Source of the DNA: Mariprofundus sp. KV
Lineage (GTDB): Bacteria > Pseudomonadota > Zetaproteobacteria > Mariprofundales > Mariprofundaceae
Length of the DNA stretch: 64,000 bases
Assembly (NCBI RefSeq): GCF_013387475.1
Contig: NZ_VWNB01000003.1
Coordinates: 1 to 64,000 of the forward strand
Direction of reading: 5' to 3'
A model generated the notes under the pieces. That model made no database searches. It was not told where the DNA came from and was given only the letters and a program-made list of their open reading frames with translations. This document shows, in pieces, positions 18,067-27,117 of the stretch. The position numbers were made by a program, and so were the translations under genes. Positions within the stretch are counted from its first letter, which is position 1. Each line of letters starts with the position of its first letter.

Positions 18067-18218
18067 GTGGGCTTCCTTAAGTGGGTCTCCTTCATCCGTG
18101 AAGGAAAAACTGTATAAATCAAACGACATGGGTTGATAGGCGGTCAATCTAGCAAAGGCGGTGAAGTGTGGCAAAGTTAAACGATGTCATGGCCCGGTCC
18201 GACTGATAGATTCTGGCC

Positions 18219-19325
18219 ATGGAAAAGTTAAATTGTTTTGCTGTAACACTGCCCGGCCTGGAGAAAATCGTGGCCGAAGAGCTGGGACTACTCTCGGTTG
18301 ATCAGATCAAGGTTGATGATGGCGGGGTCTGTTTTCAAACCACAATGGATGGTCTGTTTCGTGTTAATCTGCGGTTGCGTTGTGCTACGCGCATTCTGAT
18401 CCGGCTGGCTGAGTTTCGAACCCACTCCTTTCCGGAACTCTATAACAAGGCCAAGAAGATCCAGTGGGAGCGTTATATCTCTGCGAACGCGACGCTTGAT
18501 GTGCGCGCCTCCTGTCACGGCACCAAGCTGCTGCATACCGGCCGTGTTGAACTGGCTGTGACCGATGCGATCAGAAACAAGCATGCCTTGCCTGAGTCCA
18601 CCCTGAAAGCTTCCGAGATGCTGCCGCAGGCAGTTCTTGTGCGTATGGATGATGATATCTGTTCAATCAGCATCGACACATCAGGGGAGCGACTGGATCG
18701 GCGCGGTTATCGTCACCACTCCGGCAAAGCACCACTGCGTGAGACGATTGCCGCTGCCATCTTAAACTGGAGTGGCTGGCAGGAGGACGAAGCACTGCTG
18801 CTGCCGATGTGCGGATCAGGCACCTTTGCTGTTGAGGCTGAGTGGATGGCAACGCATAGGGCTCCGGGTCTGGATCACGCCTTCCCGTTCAAACAGTGGC
18901 CCAGCTTTAAAGAGAAACGCTGGTTGCGTGTCTATGCCAAGGCAGAGGCGATGCAGCGTGATGTTACAGTGAACATCCTGGCCAGTGATCTGGACAGGGA
19001 GATTCTCGAGCAGGCCAGAAAAAACGCCAAAGCAGCATCAGCCAGCCGCACTCAATTTGCAGTTCAGGATGTTCTGCAGTTATCGCCTCCGGCAGGGGTG
19101 AAAACGGGCCTGATCATCTGCAATCCACCCTATGGGGATCGAATTAAAGGTGATGTGAAAAGCATCTACCGCCAGCTTGGCGAGCTGTTCAAAACCTCTT
19201 TTGAGGGCTGGAGAATGGTGGTGATTGTGCCGGATCAGGGCTGTGAGAATGAGCTTGGCCTGCCTGTAAAACGACGCCTTAAAGTTAAACATGGCGGCAA
19301 ATGGGTGCATATCCTGCAGCTGTAG
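18219..19325 (+). CDS. THUMP-domain class I rRNA methyltransferase (RlmL N-terminal/YpsC type)
   Basis: 368 residues. An N-terminal THUMP RNA-binding region (about 1-155, 'FAVTLPGLEKIVAEELGLL', 'DVRASCHGTKLLHTGRVELAV') precedes a UPF0020 methyltransferase domain with 'LLLPMCGSGTFAVEAEWMA' (SAM site) and the catalytic 'IICNPPYGDRI' (N-P-P-Y of N2-guanine/adenine methylases). This matches the first half of E. coli RlmL (23S rRNA m2G2445) without the C-terminal second methylase. 23S rRNA is the likely substrate; the exact position is unproven. Confidence 0.85.
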   Translation: MEKLNCFAVTLPGLEKIVAEELGLLSVDQIKVDDGGVCFQTTMDGLFRVNLRLRCATRILIRLAEFRTHSFPELYNKAKKIQWERYISANATLDVRASCHGTKLLHTGRVELAVTDAIRNKHALPESTLKASEMLPQAVLVRMDDDICSISIDTSGERLDRRGYRHHSGKAPLRETIAAAILNWSGWQEDEALLLPMCGSGTFAVEAEWMATHRAPGLDHAFPFKQWPSFKEKRWLRVYAKAEAMQRDVTVNILASDLDREILEQARKNAKAASASRTQFAVQDVLQLSPPAGVKTGLIICNPPYGDRIKGDVKSIYRQLGELFKTSFEGWRMVVIVPDQGCENELGLPVKRRLKVKHGGKWVHILQL

Positions 19326-19418
19326 TCACTCTCCACGCTGTTTTTTTTCGGTTTGAAAACGGGAGCCGCTTATCTATCCTCTGCTTTAAAGAGCATAGCG
19401 ACAAACCGGAGGCCAACG

Positions 19419-19844
19419 ATGTTGAGAAACGATCAAAGTGACAGCACATTATCATGGACGGGGATCATCTCGATACTGGTTCTCTTCTCGCTGTCTGGAT
19501 GTGCGGCGCCATCTTCACCTGCGCTGCAACATGCTCCTCCGCCTGTTCAGGAACCTGTGCAGATGAGTGCACAGCTTATTATCAAATTCACCCATGCCCT
19601 GACTACTGATCAGGCACCAAAGAAGCTCGCTCAGTTAAGCCGCCAATATATGGTGAATTTTCAGCTGGTGCGCGAGATGGTCGGGAATGCTTTCGTGATC
19701 AAGGTTGATAATGTTGCCGGCGAAAGGCATCTGAGTGCTCTGCTGGAATCACTTAAGCAGCGGGGTGATGTCGTCTTTGTTGAGCGGGATAACATGATTC
19801 AGCACCATGTGATGCAGCCCGATGGCAATGGGCCAGCAAGGTAG
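19419..19844 (+). CDS. Lipoprotein resembling a stand-alone subtilase propeptide (I9-like)
   Basis: 141 residues from ATG 19419, which has a CCGGAGG site; the frame is open to 19353 but that start has no site. The lipobox 'LFSLSGCAAP' predicts lipidation at Cys. The rest ('AQLIIKFTHALTTDQAPKKLAQLSRQYMVNFQLVREMVGNAFVIKVDN...LLESLKQRGDVVFVERDNMIQ') follows the pattern of S8 peptidase prodomains, beta-alpha-beta ending in 'V-x-F/Y-V/A-E-x-D'. No catalytic domain follows: the next gene is unrelated. Lone domains of this type can inhibit or chaperone a subtilase encoded elsewhere. Assignment is by pattern only. Confidence 0.6.
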   Translation: MLRNDQSDSTLSWTGIISILVLFSLSGCAAPSSPALQHAPPPVQEPVQMSAQLIIKFTHALTTDQAPKKLAQLSRQYMVNFQLVREMVGNAFVIKVDNVAGERHLSALLESLKQRGDVVFVERDNMIQHHVMQPDGNGPAR

Positions 19845-19905
19845 TTTTCCATGCAATAGCAGACGGGGATTGCAACACTGATTTCGTTGATAGAGCATTA
19901 TTGCG

Positions 19906-21042
19906 GTGAGTGAAATCGAAACCATTCCAGTGGCTGATTTGGGCTGTTTCTCCTCCGACTACGGTCGGGCGCGGCAAGCTTTTCTGGCTGCTGCAGAGCA
20001 GGCGGGTGCAACACTCAGCAGCTATGCGCATCCACTGCCTGGCCCACAGACAGAAGTTTTAGCTACCGATGTGGCATGGCTGGGAGCCAGCGATGCCCCG
20101 ACGGTACTGGTGCTGCTCTCTGCAACACATGGCGTTGAGGGGTTTTGTGGCTCGGCAGTGCAGGTCGATTTTCTCAACCATTTTAAACCCCTGCCTGAGG
20201 GTGTGGCTGTATTGCTTGTGCATGCGATCAACCCCTACGGTTTTGCCTGGCTGCGCAGAGTCACCGAGGATGGGGTGGATCTTAACCGCAACTATCTCGA
20301 TTTCGCACATCTATTGCCGCTCAATGAGGGGTATGACGCGCTGGCCGATGCCATTGTGCCAGCTTCACTGGATGATGAAACGCTTAGAGAGTGTGATGCA
20401 AAGCTTGCCGCTTATCTCGATCAGCATGGTCGTGAGGCCTATGAGCGGGCCCTCTCCGGTGGGCAGTATGATTATCCAGATGGACTCTTTTATGGCGGTA
20501 GCGGACCAACATGGTCGCGGTTGACCAGCGAGAGGATTATCGCTGCGTTTCAACTCAGTCAGCGCCAGCGAGTGGCCTTGATCGACCTGCACACCGGCAT
20601 AGGCCCGTTCGGCTATGGTGAGGCGATTTGTGATCATCCGCCAGGCTCGGCAGGGGTGGCGATAGCGCGCCACTGGTATGGTGATCGTCTGACCGAGCCA
20701 GCGTTGGGCACTTCGGTTTCAGTCGCCAAACACGGGCTCTCCGATTATGGCTGGATGCATCTCATCGGTGAGCCGCTGGTGTTTATTGCGCTGGAGTTCG
20801 GAACCTATCCGTTTGAAAATATGATGAAGGTACTCAGAGCCGACCACTGGCTGCATGCGCAGGGTAACGTGGATTGGCAGGCAGCGCAGAGCAGGGCTAT
20901 CAAAGCGGCTATTCGTAACCACTTCTATCCAGCCACACCGGAGTGGCAGGAGATGGTGTTAATGCGCTCGCGTCACTGTATCCGACAGGCTATTGAGGGG
21001 TTGCAGGAGGCAGATAGGGATGACGGGTTGAGTAGACCTTAA
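19906..21042 (+). CDS. DUF2817 protein, predicted zinc carboxypeptidase-like (M14 clan)
   Basis: 378 residues from GTG 19906. DUF2817 proteins share the M14 carboxypeptidase core: candidate zinc ligands are His and Glu in 'LSATHGVEGFCGS' and the later His in 'VALIDLHTGIGPFGYGE'. Also typical are 'NRNYLDF' in 'DGVDLNRNYLDF' and 'FIALEFGTYP', which would supply the catalytic Glu. There is no signal peptide, so it is cytoplasmic. The substrate is unknown. It stands alone, downstream of the small lipoprotein gene, with the antiporter gene convergent. Confidence 0.75.
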   Translation: MSEIETIPVADLGCFSSDYGRARQAFLAAAEQAGATLSSYAHPLPGPQTEVLATDVAWLGASDAPTVLVLLSATHGVEGFCGSAVQVDFLNHFKPLPEGVAVLLVHAINPYGFAWLRRVTEDGVDLNRNYLDFAHLLPLNEGYDALADAIVPASLDDETLRECDAKLAAYLDQHGREAYERALSGGQYDYPDGLFYGGSGPTWSRLTSERIIAAFQLSQRQRVALIDLHTGIGPFGYGEAICDHPPGSAGVAIARHWYGDRLTEPALGTSVSVAKHGLSDYGWMHLIGEPLVFIALEFGTYPFENMMKVLRADHWLHAQGNVDWQAAQSRAIKAAIRNHFYPATPEWQEMVLMRSRHCIRQAIEGLQEADRDDGLSRP

Positions 21043-21069
21043 GGGTGGGTTGAAAAAGTCGGAGCTTTT
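21043..21069. repeat. Decayed 27-bp end unit of the IS5-related MITE family
   Basis: Directly after TTAA (21039-21042) come 27 bases aligned to the palindromic end of the 44494 element. The centre is GTTGAAAAAGTCGGAGC, compared with CTCTGAAAAAGTCAGAGC. Outer bases have drifted. It lies between convergent genes. Eye alignment only. Confidence 0.3.
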
Positions 21070-21085
21070 CTCGTGTTAACAAGCC

Positions 21086-22069
21086 CTAGAAAAACATTCC
21101 TGTTTCACTCAGCACCAGATAGCTGGTGTATACGATGAAGGAGAGTAGCAACAGAGCTCCCTCGAGGCGGTTGATTCGACCGAAATCTTTTCTAAATCCG
21201 TACGCCATCATCAATAGCACCACTGTCAGTGCCATCATCGTACTCCAGTCTCGCAGTAGCACCTCCGGAGCAATGGCTGGCATCGGGGCAATAACACCGG
21301 AAATGCCCACCACGGCCAGAATATTGAACATATTTGAGCCTACGATATTACCAATGGCTATATCATGCTCACCCTTGCGGGCGGCAATTACGGATGCTGC
21401 AAGCTCAGGTAACGATGTGCCCAGTGCTACGATTGTCAGACCAATAACCAGATCACTGATGCCGATTGCTTCTGCAATGGTTACTGCACCCCATACCAGA
21501 ATCCGTGAGCTGACAATGAGCAGAATAAGTCCGGCAGTAAGCCAGAATATCGACTTGCCAAGGGGCATGCTCTCAACCTTAATCAGCTCCTGAATTTCAT
21601 TGCCCAGATTATCGCCCTGGCCTCTCAGCGCTGAATAAATACTCCAGACGAGCAGGAGAAAGAAACCACCCAGCAGCACTATAGCTTCAAAGGCTGTTAG
21701 TTCGTTGTCCCATAACAGCATGCCAAGCAGGCCGCAGATGAGAAGTAACAGGGGTAACTCCCTGCGGACAATGTCCGAGTTTACCGCAATGGGTGCAATC
21801 AGGGCGGTGATACCAAGGATAAGGGCTGTATTGACGATATTAGAGCCCAGCGCATTGCCCAGTGCCAGGTTGGGGCTACCATCCATTGCTGCCATCGCCG
21901 AGACAACCATTTCAGGTGCCGATGTGCCAAAGCCGACGATGACCATGCCGATCATTAACGGCGGCATGCCGAGGTGGCGAGCTGCTACTGCAGCCCCCTC
22001 GACGAAGCGGTCAGCACTCCACACCAGCAAGGCAAAGCCAACAAGGATTGCTACTATGGATAGTGTCAT
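21086..22069 (-). CDS. Calcium/sodium antiporter (CaCA family, YrbG-like)
   Basis: 327 residues, ten or so membrane helices with the two internal alpha-repeats of the Ca2+:cation antiporter superfamily. The first repeat is 'MVIVGFGTSAPEMVVSAMAAMDGSPNLALGNALGSNIVNTALILG', the second 'LTIVALGTSLPELAASVIAARKGEHDIAIGNIVGSNMFNILAVVG'; both keep the G-[ST]-S-x-P-E and G-N-x-x-G-S-N motifs with ion-binding Glu and Asn. Acts in the inner membrane. Only 20 bases follow the upstream RMD1-like gene, so it is probably the last gene of the four-gene operon starting at 25478. Confidence 0.9.
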   Translation of the reverse strand: MTLSIVAILVGFALLVWSADRFVEGAAVAARHLGMPPLMIGMVIVGFGTSAPEMVVSAMAAMDGSPNLALGNALGSNIVNTALILGITALIAPIAVNSDIVRRELPLLLLICGLLGMLLWDNELTAFEAIVLLGGFFLLLVWSIYSALRGQGDNLGNEIQELIKVESMPLGKSIFWLTAGLILLIVSSRILVWGAVTIAEAIGISDLVIGLTIVALGTSLPELAASVIAARKGEHDIAIGNIVGSNMFNILAVVGISGVIAPMPAIAPEVLLRDWSTMMALTVVLLMMAYGFRKDFGRINRLEGALLLLSFIVYTSYLVLSETGMFF

Positions 22070-22089
22070 GAGAGCGCTCTGAATGTAAT

Positions 22090-22884
22090 TTAGAACAGTT
22101 TTAGCAGGTCGTGGCCGAGAAAGATAAAAATCTCAATGGCGATCAACCAGATAATAATCCACTCCAGTAGTGATGAGTGTTTGTGTTTCTGCTCATCGGC
22201 CAGCATGCCGAACATGTCATGAATGATCTGCAGTTTTTTATTGAGCACCTCGACACGTGGTGTGACGTCCAGATAGGTGGCCACGCGGCGGTAGTGCTCC
22301 TCCAGTTCAGGGTACTCCCAGAAGAACTCAGGTGTATCAAGCAGGGCGTGATGCAGTAGAATATCGCTCTCTACAAGAAACAGGCGACCGCGCATGCGGG
22401 CAATCTCCTTGCGACTGCGATGGGAGGAGCCCGATTTTGCCATGTTGCGTGGAATATGTGCTGTACTGTCAATGGTCTTTTCTGCGTAGCTCTCCAGTTC
22501 AGCCAGTTTGACCGACTGGGCGATAGCATGGGAGATGGCCAGCTTGATCATCACATCCTCACTATCGAGGCTGATGTGATCAGCACGGATACGTGCTGCA
22601 GCGTCGGAATCAATCTGCCATGTGAAATCATCGGAGATCGTTTCAGTAAGCGGATCAGTTAACCATGGCTGCAGCGTGTCGAGCATACGCTTCTCTGCTT
22701 CATGGTCGGTGCCCCAGAATAGTGCTACACCGTAATCAAAGAGGAAGATGTCGCCGCCATTGTTGTCGACGTGCGCAGCATTGCGGTGACGTGTGACCCT
22801 GCTGTTGTCGGAGAGGTGTTCGCACATCGACTCAAAATTGAACTGGCGGGCCAGTGCATAAGCGGTACAGCGTTGTTGCATCAT
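22090..22884 (-). CDS. RMD1/YagE family (DUF155) membrane-anchored protein
   Basis: 264 residues from ATG 22884 (AAGGAG site); a longer frame would overlap the upstream gene. Family features are 'GDIFLFDYGVALFWG' in the N-terminal part, 'SKLAISHAIAQSVKLAELE'-type helices, 'RGRLFLVESDILLHHALLDTPEFFWEYPELEEHYRR' and a single C-terminal membrane helix ('WIIIWLIAIEIFIFLG') with a short tail. Eukaryotic relatives are mitochondrial; bacterial function is unknown. It starts 7 bases after the RimK-like ligase gene. Confidence 0.8.
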   Translation of the reverse strand: MMQQRCTAYALARQFNFESMCEHLSDNSRVTRHRNAAHVDNNGGDIFLFDYGVALFWGTDHEAEKRMLDTLQPWLTDPLTETISDDFTWQIDSDAAARIRADHISLDSEDVMIKLAISHAIAQSVKLAELESYAEKTIDSTAHIPRNMAKSGSSHRSRKEIARMRGRLFLVESDILLHHALLDTPEFFWEYPELEEHYRRVATYLDVTPRVEVLNKKLQIIHDMFGMLADEQKHKHSSLLEWIIIWLIAIEIFIFLGHDLLKLF

Positions 22885-22891
22885 CACTCCT

Positions 22892-24379
22892 TCAACTACT
22901 GCGCATCGATTCGATGCGCCGGATAAATTCTTCGATGACCGTGGCATAGAGTTCGCGTTTGAGAACTTTATCTTCAACGCCATGGTCGATGTTCGGATTA
23001 TCATTAATCTCGATGACGAAGATACCGTCATCATTCTGTTTCAGATCGACACCGTAGAGACCGTTACCGATCAATGCGGCGGCAGCCATTGCAGTATCGA
23101 CCACATCTTTCGGTGCATCTTCGACCGGCATGGTGGCAAAGCCGCCGGGAATGGTTGAACCATCGGCTTTATGGTTGACGATCTGCCAGTGCCCACGCGC
23201 CTGTTTGTACTGACATGCATAGAGCGGCTTGCCGGCGAGGATGCCGATACGCCAGTCATAGGCGGTGTACATAAACTCCTGGGCGAGAATGATACGCGAA
23301 CGGGCAAACAGTGTTTTGGCCGCTTCAGCCAGTGCCTGGCGGTTCTCAACCTTGAACATGCCACGCGAGAAGGAGCCATCTGGTATCTTCAGAATCATCG
23401 GGTAACCCAGTGCTGCCTCCAGATGCAACATGGAGGTATCATCAAAACGATAGCGGTTCAGCGGTATGGTTTTGGGGGTTGGCAGTTTCTGGGCAATTAA
23501 TCGCTCCCACATATAGACCTTGTTGGTGCAGCGGATGATCGATTTCGGATCATCCATCACCGGCATCCCCTCAGCTTCAGCCTTGCGGGCGAAACGGAAA
23601 GTATGATTGTCGATGGCTGTTGTCTCACGAATGAACAGTGCATCAAACTCGGAGAGTCTGTTGTAATCCTTCTTCTGGATCAGCTCCACATCGACGCGCA
23701 TCTTCTGCCCGGCACGAATAAAACGCTCAAGTGCCGCCAGGTTGGATGGCGGAAGCTTCTCGTTCGGATCATAAAGAATGGCCAGGTCATAAAGCGCCGG
23801 TTTGCGTCCCTCATGGCGCTTGCGTGGCATTCGCGTATAGCTGCGCAGCGCTGATTCGAAGAAATCGGAAAGAACGGTGGTCACCTGATGCAGTCCTATC
23901 GGTTGAATCGACCTGATTTTCCATGTTTTTCCATATTCGATGCGCAGGCGCAGAAGTGGATAACGGAAGATATCAAAGACCTCTGCTGCGAGACGGTGGA
24001 AACGGTGGTCATCGCTGCTGCCAAAAAAGATATAGAGGTCAAAAGACTCTTCAGGTGGTGAGGCGAGACGATTGAGGGTATTGGCAAGCATCCGCTCCAG
24101 GTCGGGGATGGAGAAGGCGTAGAGGCTCCGGCGGGAGAGGTCGACGATATCGGCAACTGTCGGCATTGGTGTGTCATTTCGGGCCTCTGCCAGCAGAGAA
24201 CAGTAATAGCCACCACTTAGGTAGGTGTAGTGTCTGCACAGATTGATGATTCGGATAGGCCGCTTCTGGGCACCCGCCTGTCTGGTCAGGTAATCGTTGG
24301 CCAGAGTTACCTCCAGCCCTTCAATTTGCCATTTCCAGTCTTTCAGACGATCCACAATAACCGTATGACGTACCGGCAT
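22892..24379 (-). CDS. RimK-like ATP-grasp ligase with N-terminal RLAN domain
   Basis: 495 residues. The N-terminal half ('RIINLCRHYTYLSGGYYCSLLAEARNDTPMPTVADIVDLSRRSLY') is the RimK-like ATP-grasp N-terminal (RLAN) region. Next comes a pre-ATP-grasp part ('DALFIRETTAIDNHTFRFARKAEAEGMPVMDDPKSI'). The ATP-grasp domain has 'YPMILKIPDGSFSRGMFKVEN' (ATP lysine and glycine loop), 'ILAQEFMYTAYDWRIGILAGKPLYACQYKQARGHWQ' and metal ligands in 'GVDLKQNDDGIFVIEINDNPN'. Such enzymes join an amino acid to a carboxylate (RimK adds Glu to ribosomal S6). Its tight linkage with a GNAT/C39-peptidase gene (1-base gap) and RMD1 suggests a peptide-forming pathway; the product is unknown. Confidence 0.85.
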   Translation of the reverse strand: MPVRHTVIVDRLKDWKWQIEGLEVTLANDYLTRQAGAQKRPIRIINLCRHYTYLSGGYYCSLLAEARNDTPMPTVADIVDLSRRSLYAFSIPDLERMLANTLNRLASPPEESFDLYIFFGSSDDHRFHRLAAEVFDIFRYPLLRLRIEYGKTWKIRSIQPIGLHQVTTVLSDFFESALRSYTRMPRKRHEGRKPALYDLAILYDPNEKLPPSNLAALERFIRAGQKMRVDVELIQKKDYNRLSEFDALFIRETTAIDNHTFRFARKAEAEGMPVMDDPKSIIRCTNKVYMWERLIAQKLPTPKTIPLNRYRFDDTSMLHLEAALGYPMILKIPDGSFSRGMFKVENRQALAEAAKTLFARSRIILAQEFMYTAYDWRIGILAGKPLYACQYKQARGHWQIVNHKADGSTIPGGFATMPVEDAPKDVVDTAMAAAALIGNGLYGVDLKQNDDGIFVIEINDNPNIDHGVEDKVLKRELYATVIEEFIRRIESMRSS

Positions 24380-24380
24380 C

Positions 24381-25478
24381 TTAGTTGTCTCCTTTATATA
24401 TTAGCAGTGTAGCATATTGCCGCTTGCTGCCATAGAAACGCATACGCTCGAACTCTTTGCGTGTGACGGGAATACCGAAGCAGGTCGTCTCGCTCTTGCC
24501 CTCTTTTACATCGACGTAGGGCTCGTGGATATAGACGAAGTTTTTATCGAAACCGCTAACGACAACCCAGTGTGGCGACTTATCTCCGGTTAACCTGTAG
24601 GCGCTGATCAATAACACCGGGATGGCACCCTTTTCAAATTTCTCTTCTAGCATATCGAGCGACAGGTGTTTTTCGGTCAATGGAATCTTCAGGCGGCGGA
24701 TCTCCTTAAGGAAATCGTTCTGTACAACCCTGATGACTTCGCGTTTCTCTTCGTTACGTACAGAATCGATGAACATCTCGGCATCGCGGGGAACATAGAG
24801 TTTGACCCGCAGGCCTCTGTGGTATGCGGAAAGAGCCAATCCGAAGGGGCTGCAGCCACCGTGGCCGCTTGTCATATAGATGCTGGTTGCCTCACGCCAA
24901 AGGCGTAACTCCAGTTCACGACTAAGCTCCAGTTTGGGCATCAGTGATTTCATCGCCATCATCAGAGAGGCTGGACCGCAGGTGAACTCAAGGGTCTGGC
25001 CGTAAAAGGGTACCCGGCTCTTCTTCGGAGCCAGATGCGGGGCCAGTGGCTTCTCCATGCGCAATGCGGCGGCATGATCCTCGTAATAGTCCGGGAATAC
25101 AGCGAACTCTTTGTAGCCCAGTTTGCGATAGAGGAAGATGGCTCCGGAGTTATTGACATGCACCTCAAGACGCATTGAAACCACACCATGTTTCAATGCA
25201 TCGGCCTCTGATGCATTGATCAGTTTTGCGGCTACGCCCTTGCCCCGACACTCCGGCAGTACAGCCAGTGAATAGAGGCGGGCCATCGAGGTGTTCTGAT
25301 GAAACAGTACAAGCGAATAACCGAGAAGCCGCATATCTTCTACGAAAACGAAAAAAGAGGCATGGCCTCGGGTGAGCAGATGGCGAAAGCTGCGTTCGGA
25401 GAGGCGATCAATCTCAAAACAGCGGTTCTCCAGGCCGACAAGGGCTGCGATGTCGTCAAGTGTGGCTGGTCGGATCAT
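24381..25478 (-). CDS. Fusion of GNAT acetyltransferase and C39-like papain-fold peptidase
   Basis: 365 residues. Residues 1-145 are a GNAT domain: acetyl-CoA loop 'LAVLPECRGKGVAAKLI', then 'EVHVNNSGAIFLYRKLGYKEFAVFPDYY' as in RimI. Residues 155-365 are a double-glycine-peptidase-like fold (PF11814/C39 type): nucleophile Cys167 in 'TLEFTCGPASLMMAMKSL', His303 in 'SPHWVVVSGFD', and an acidic residue in 'YIHEPYVD'. No ABC transporter parts are attached, unlike bacteriocin exporters. First gene of the operon with the RimK-like ligase, RMD1-like protein and antiporter. Acetylation, ligation and proteolysis in one operon fit synthesis or processing of a peptide or peptide tag. Confidence 0.82.
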   Translation of the reverse strand: MIRPATLDDIAALVGLENRCFEIDRLSERSFRHLLTRGHASFFVFVEDMRLLGYSLVLFHQNTSMARLYSLAVLPECRGKGVAAKLINASEADALKHGVVSMRLEVHVNNSGAIFLYRKLGYKEFAVFPDYYEDHAAALRMEKPLAPHLAPKKSRVPFYGQTLEFTCGPASLMMAMKSLMPKLELSRELELRLWREATSIYMTSGHGGCSPFGLALSAYHRGLRVKLYVPRDAEMFIDSVRNEEKREVIRVVQNDFLKEIRRLKIPLTEKHLSLDMLEEKFEKGAIPVLLISAYRLTGDKSPHWVVVSGFDKNFVYIHEPYVDVKEGKSETTCFGIPVTRKEFERMRFYGSKRQYATLLIYKGDN

Positions 25479-25506
25479 CTGAGTGGGGGAGAAAAAGGTT
25501 CCATCG

Positions 25507-25526
25507 CAGCAGGCTGAGGCCTGCTG
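25507..25526 (-). terminator. Hairpin downstream of ilvA (weak terminator candidate)
   Basis: Perfect 8-bp stem (CAGCAGGC / GCCTGCTG) with a 4-base loop, between the end of ilvA and the start of the GNAT/C39 gene. No T-run follows on the minus strand, so termination is uncertain. Confidence 0.4.
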
Positions 25527-25569
25527 ATTTGGGCGTCAATAGGCCGTAATATTATCGGTTTTTTGCGAC

Positions 25570-27078
25570 TTAAAGAAACAGGTTGTAGACAGGATTGTCA
25601 CTCTCGTCGACGTAGGTGTAACCCAGTTCATTGAGGTAGCTTTCAAAGGCATCGTTCTCATGCGGAGGCACCTCAATGCCGACCAGTACGCGGCCATAGG
25701 CTGCGGCATGGTTGCGGTAGTGAAACAGTGAGATGTTCCAGCGTCCGGCAGCGCGGGTGAGGAACTCCAGCAGGGCTCCGGGGCGTTCCGGAAACTCAAA
25801 ACGGTAGAGCCGCTCATTCTCCACCAGATCGCAGCGCCCGCCAACCAGATGGCGAATATGCAATTTGGCCAGCTCATTATCCTGCAGGTTGAGGGTCGGC
25901 AGACCTGCCGCAAGCATGGCACTCTCCAGTGCTGCCACCTTGTCGCTATCGCTGACACTGATGCCGGCAAAGACATGTGCCTCTTCACGGCTGGAGAGGC
26001 GATAGTTGAATTCGGTGATGTTGTAGTCACCAATGATCTGGCAGAAGTTAAGGAATGAACCCGGTTTTTCAGGGATGGTAACCGCAAACAGCGCCTCACG
26101 TCCTTCACCCATCTCAGTGCGTTCAGCGACATGGCGCATGCGGTCGAAATTCATGTTCGCACCACTGTTGATCGCAGTCAGCAACTGACCCCGTGCGCCT
26201 GTGTTGCGCACATACTTCTTCAGTGCGGCTACACCAAGCGCACCGGCCGGTTCAACGATGGAGCGGTTCTCCTCATAAATATCCTTGATGGCCGCACAGA
26301 TCTCATCGGTATCAACAAGCATAATCTCATCGACATACTGGCGCACCAGATCAAAGGTCAGTTCACCGACCTTCTTGACCGCCACGCCATCGGCAAAGAT
26401 GCCGACCTGTTTGAGGGTGACGCGCTCACCGGCTTTGATCGAATCGTGCATGGCAGCCGAATCAACAGGCTCAACACCGATGATGCGGGTGTTGGGTGAA
26501 TGCGTTTTCAGATAGATCGCCATGCCGGCAGCCAGACCACCACCGCCAATCGGGATAAATACAGCATCCAGATCACCGGGATACTGGCGCATCATCTCCT
26601 CGGCGATGGTGCCCTGACCGGCGATCACCAGGGGATCATCATAGGGGTGAATAAAAACCATGCCGTTCTCTTCGCAGAGTCTGTATGCGTGTTCGCTGGC
26701 ATCGGAGTAGCTGTCGCCAAACAGCACCACTTCGCCACCCATACGGCTGACGGCTTTGACTTTGATATCAGGCGTGGTGCGCGGCATAACAATGATCGCT
26801 TTGATGCCAAGCTTGTGGCTGGAGAGGGCGACACCCTGGGCATGGTTGCCGGCAGAGGCGCAGATCACCCCACGGGCACGCTCGGCCTCGCTTAAGTTGG
26901 CAATTTTGTTGTACGCACCGCGTAACTTGAAAGAGAATACCGGTTGCAGATCTTCACGTTTGAAGAGCACTTCATTGTGCAGACGTGAAGAGAGTTTCGG
27001 TGCAAGCTCCAGCGGAGTTTCAATGGCAACGTCATAGACGCGTGCTTGTTCGATGGCCTCAAGGTATAAATCGCTCAT
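25570..27078 (-). CDS. ilvA: Threonine ammonia-lyase, biosynthetic
   Basis: 502 residues from ATG 27078 (E. coli IlvA has 514). PLP enzyme converting threonine to 2-oxobutanoate for isoleucine synthesis. The PLP lysine lies in 'VFSFKLRGAYNKIANL', the phosphate-binding loop in 'IPIGGGGLAAGMAIYL'. Two C-terminal ACT-like regulatory repeats ('REALFAVTIPEKPGSFLNFCQIIG' and 'ERLYRFEFPERPGALLEFLTRAA') indicate isoleucine/valine control. The frame is open to 27225, but upstream residues are not family-like; no start has a strong ribosome site. It is divergent from pabC with a very short intergenic gap (27079-27117). Confidence 0.92.
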   Translation of the reverse strand: MSDLYLEAIEQARVYDVAIETPLELAPKLSSRLHNEVLFKREDLQPVFSFKLRGAYNKIANLSEAERARGVICASAGNHAQGVALSSHKLGIKAIIVMPRTTPDIKVKAVSRMGGEVVLFGDSYSDASEHAYRLCEENGMVFIHPYDDPLVIAGQGTIAEEMMRQYPGDLDAVFIPIGGGGLAAGMAIYLKTHSPNTRIIGVEPVDSAAMHDSIKAGERVTLKQVGIFADGVAVKKVGELTFDLVRQYVDEIMLVDTDEICAAIKDIYEENRSIVEPAGALGVAALKKYVRNTGARGQLLTAINSGANMNFDRMRHVAERTEMGEGREALFAVTIPEKPGSFLNFCQIIGDYNITEFNYRLSSREEAHVFAGISVSDSDKVAALESAMLAAGLPTLNLQDNELAKLHIRHLVGGRCDLVENERLYRFEFPERPGALLEFLTRAAGRWNISLFHYRNHAAAYGRVLVGIEVPPHENDAFESYLNELGYTYVDESDNPVYNLFL

Positions 27079-27117
27079 AGGGCGGCTTGCTACCATGAAC
27101 GCAATAAGGATTCGAGT

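Noticed and set aside
18067-18174. N-terminal extension of the nitronate monooxygenase homologue
   Set aside because: The upstream codons are not family-like, and ATG 18066 has the only good ribosome site.
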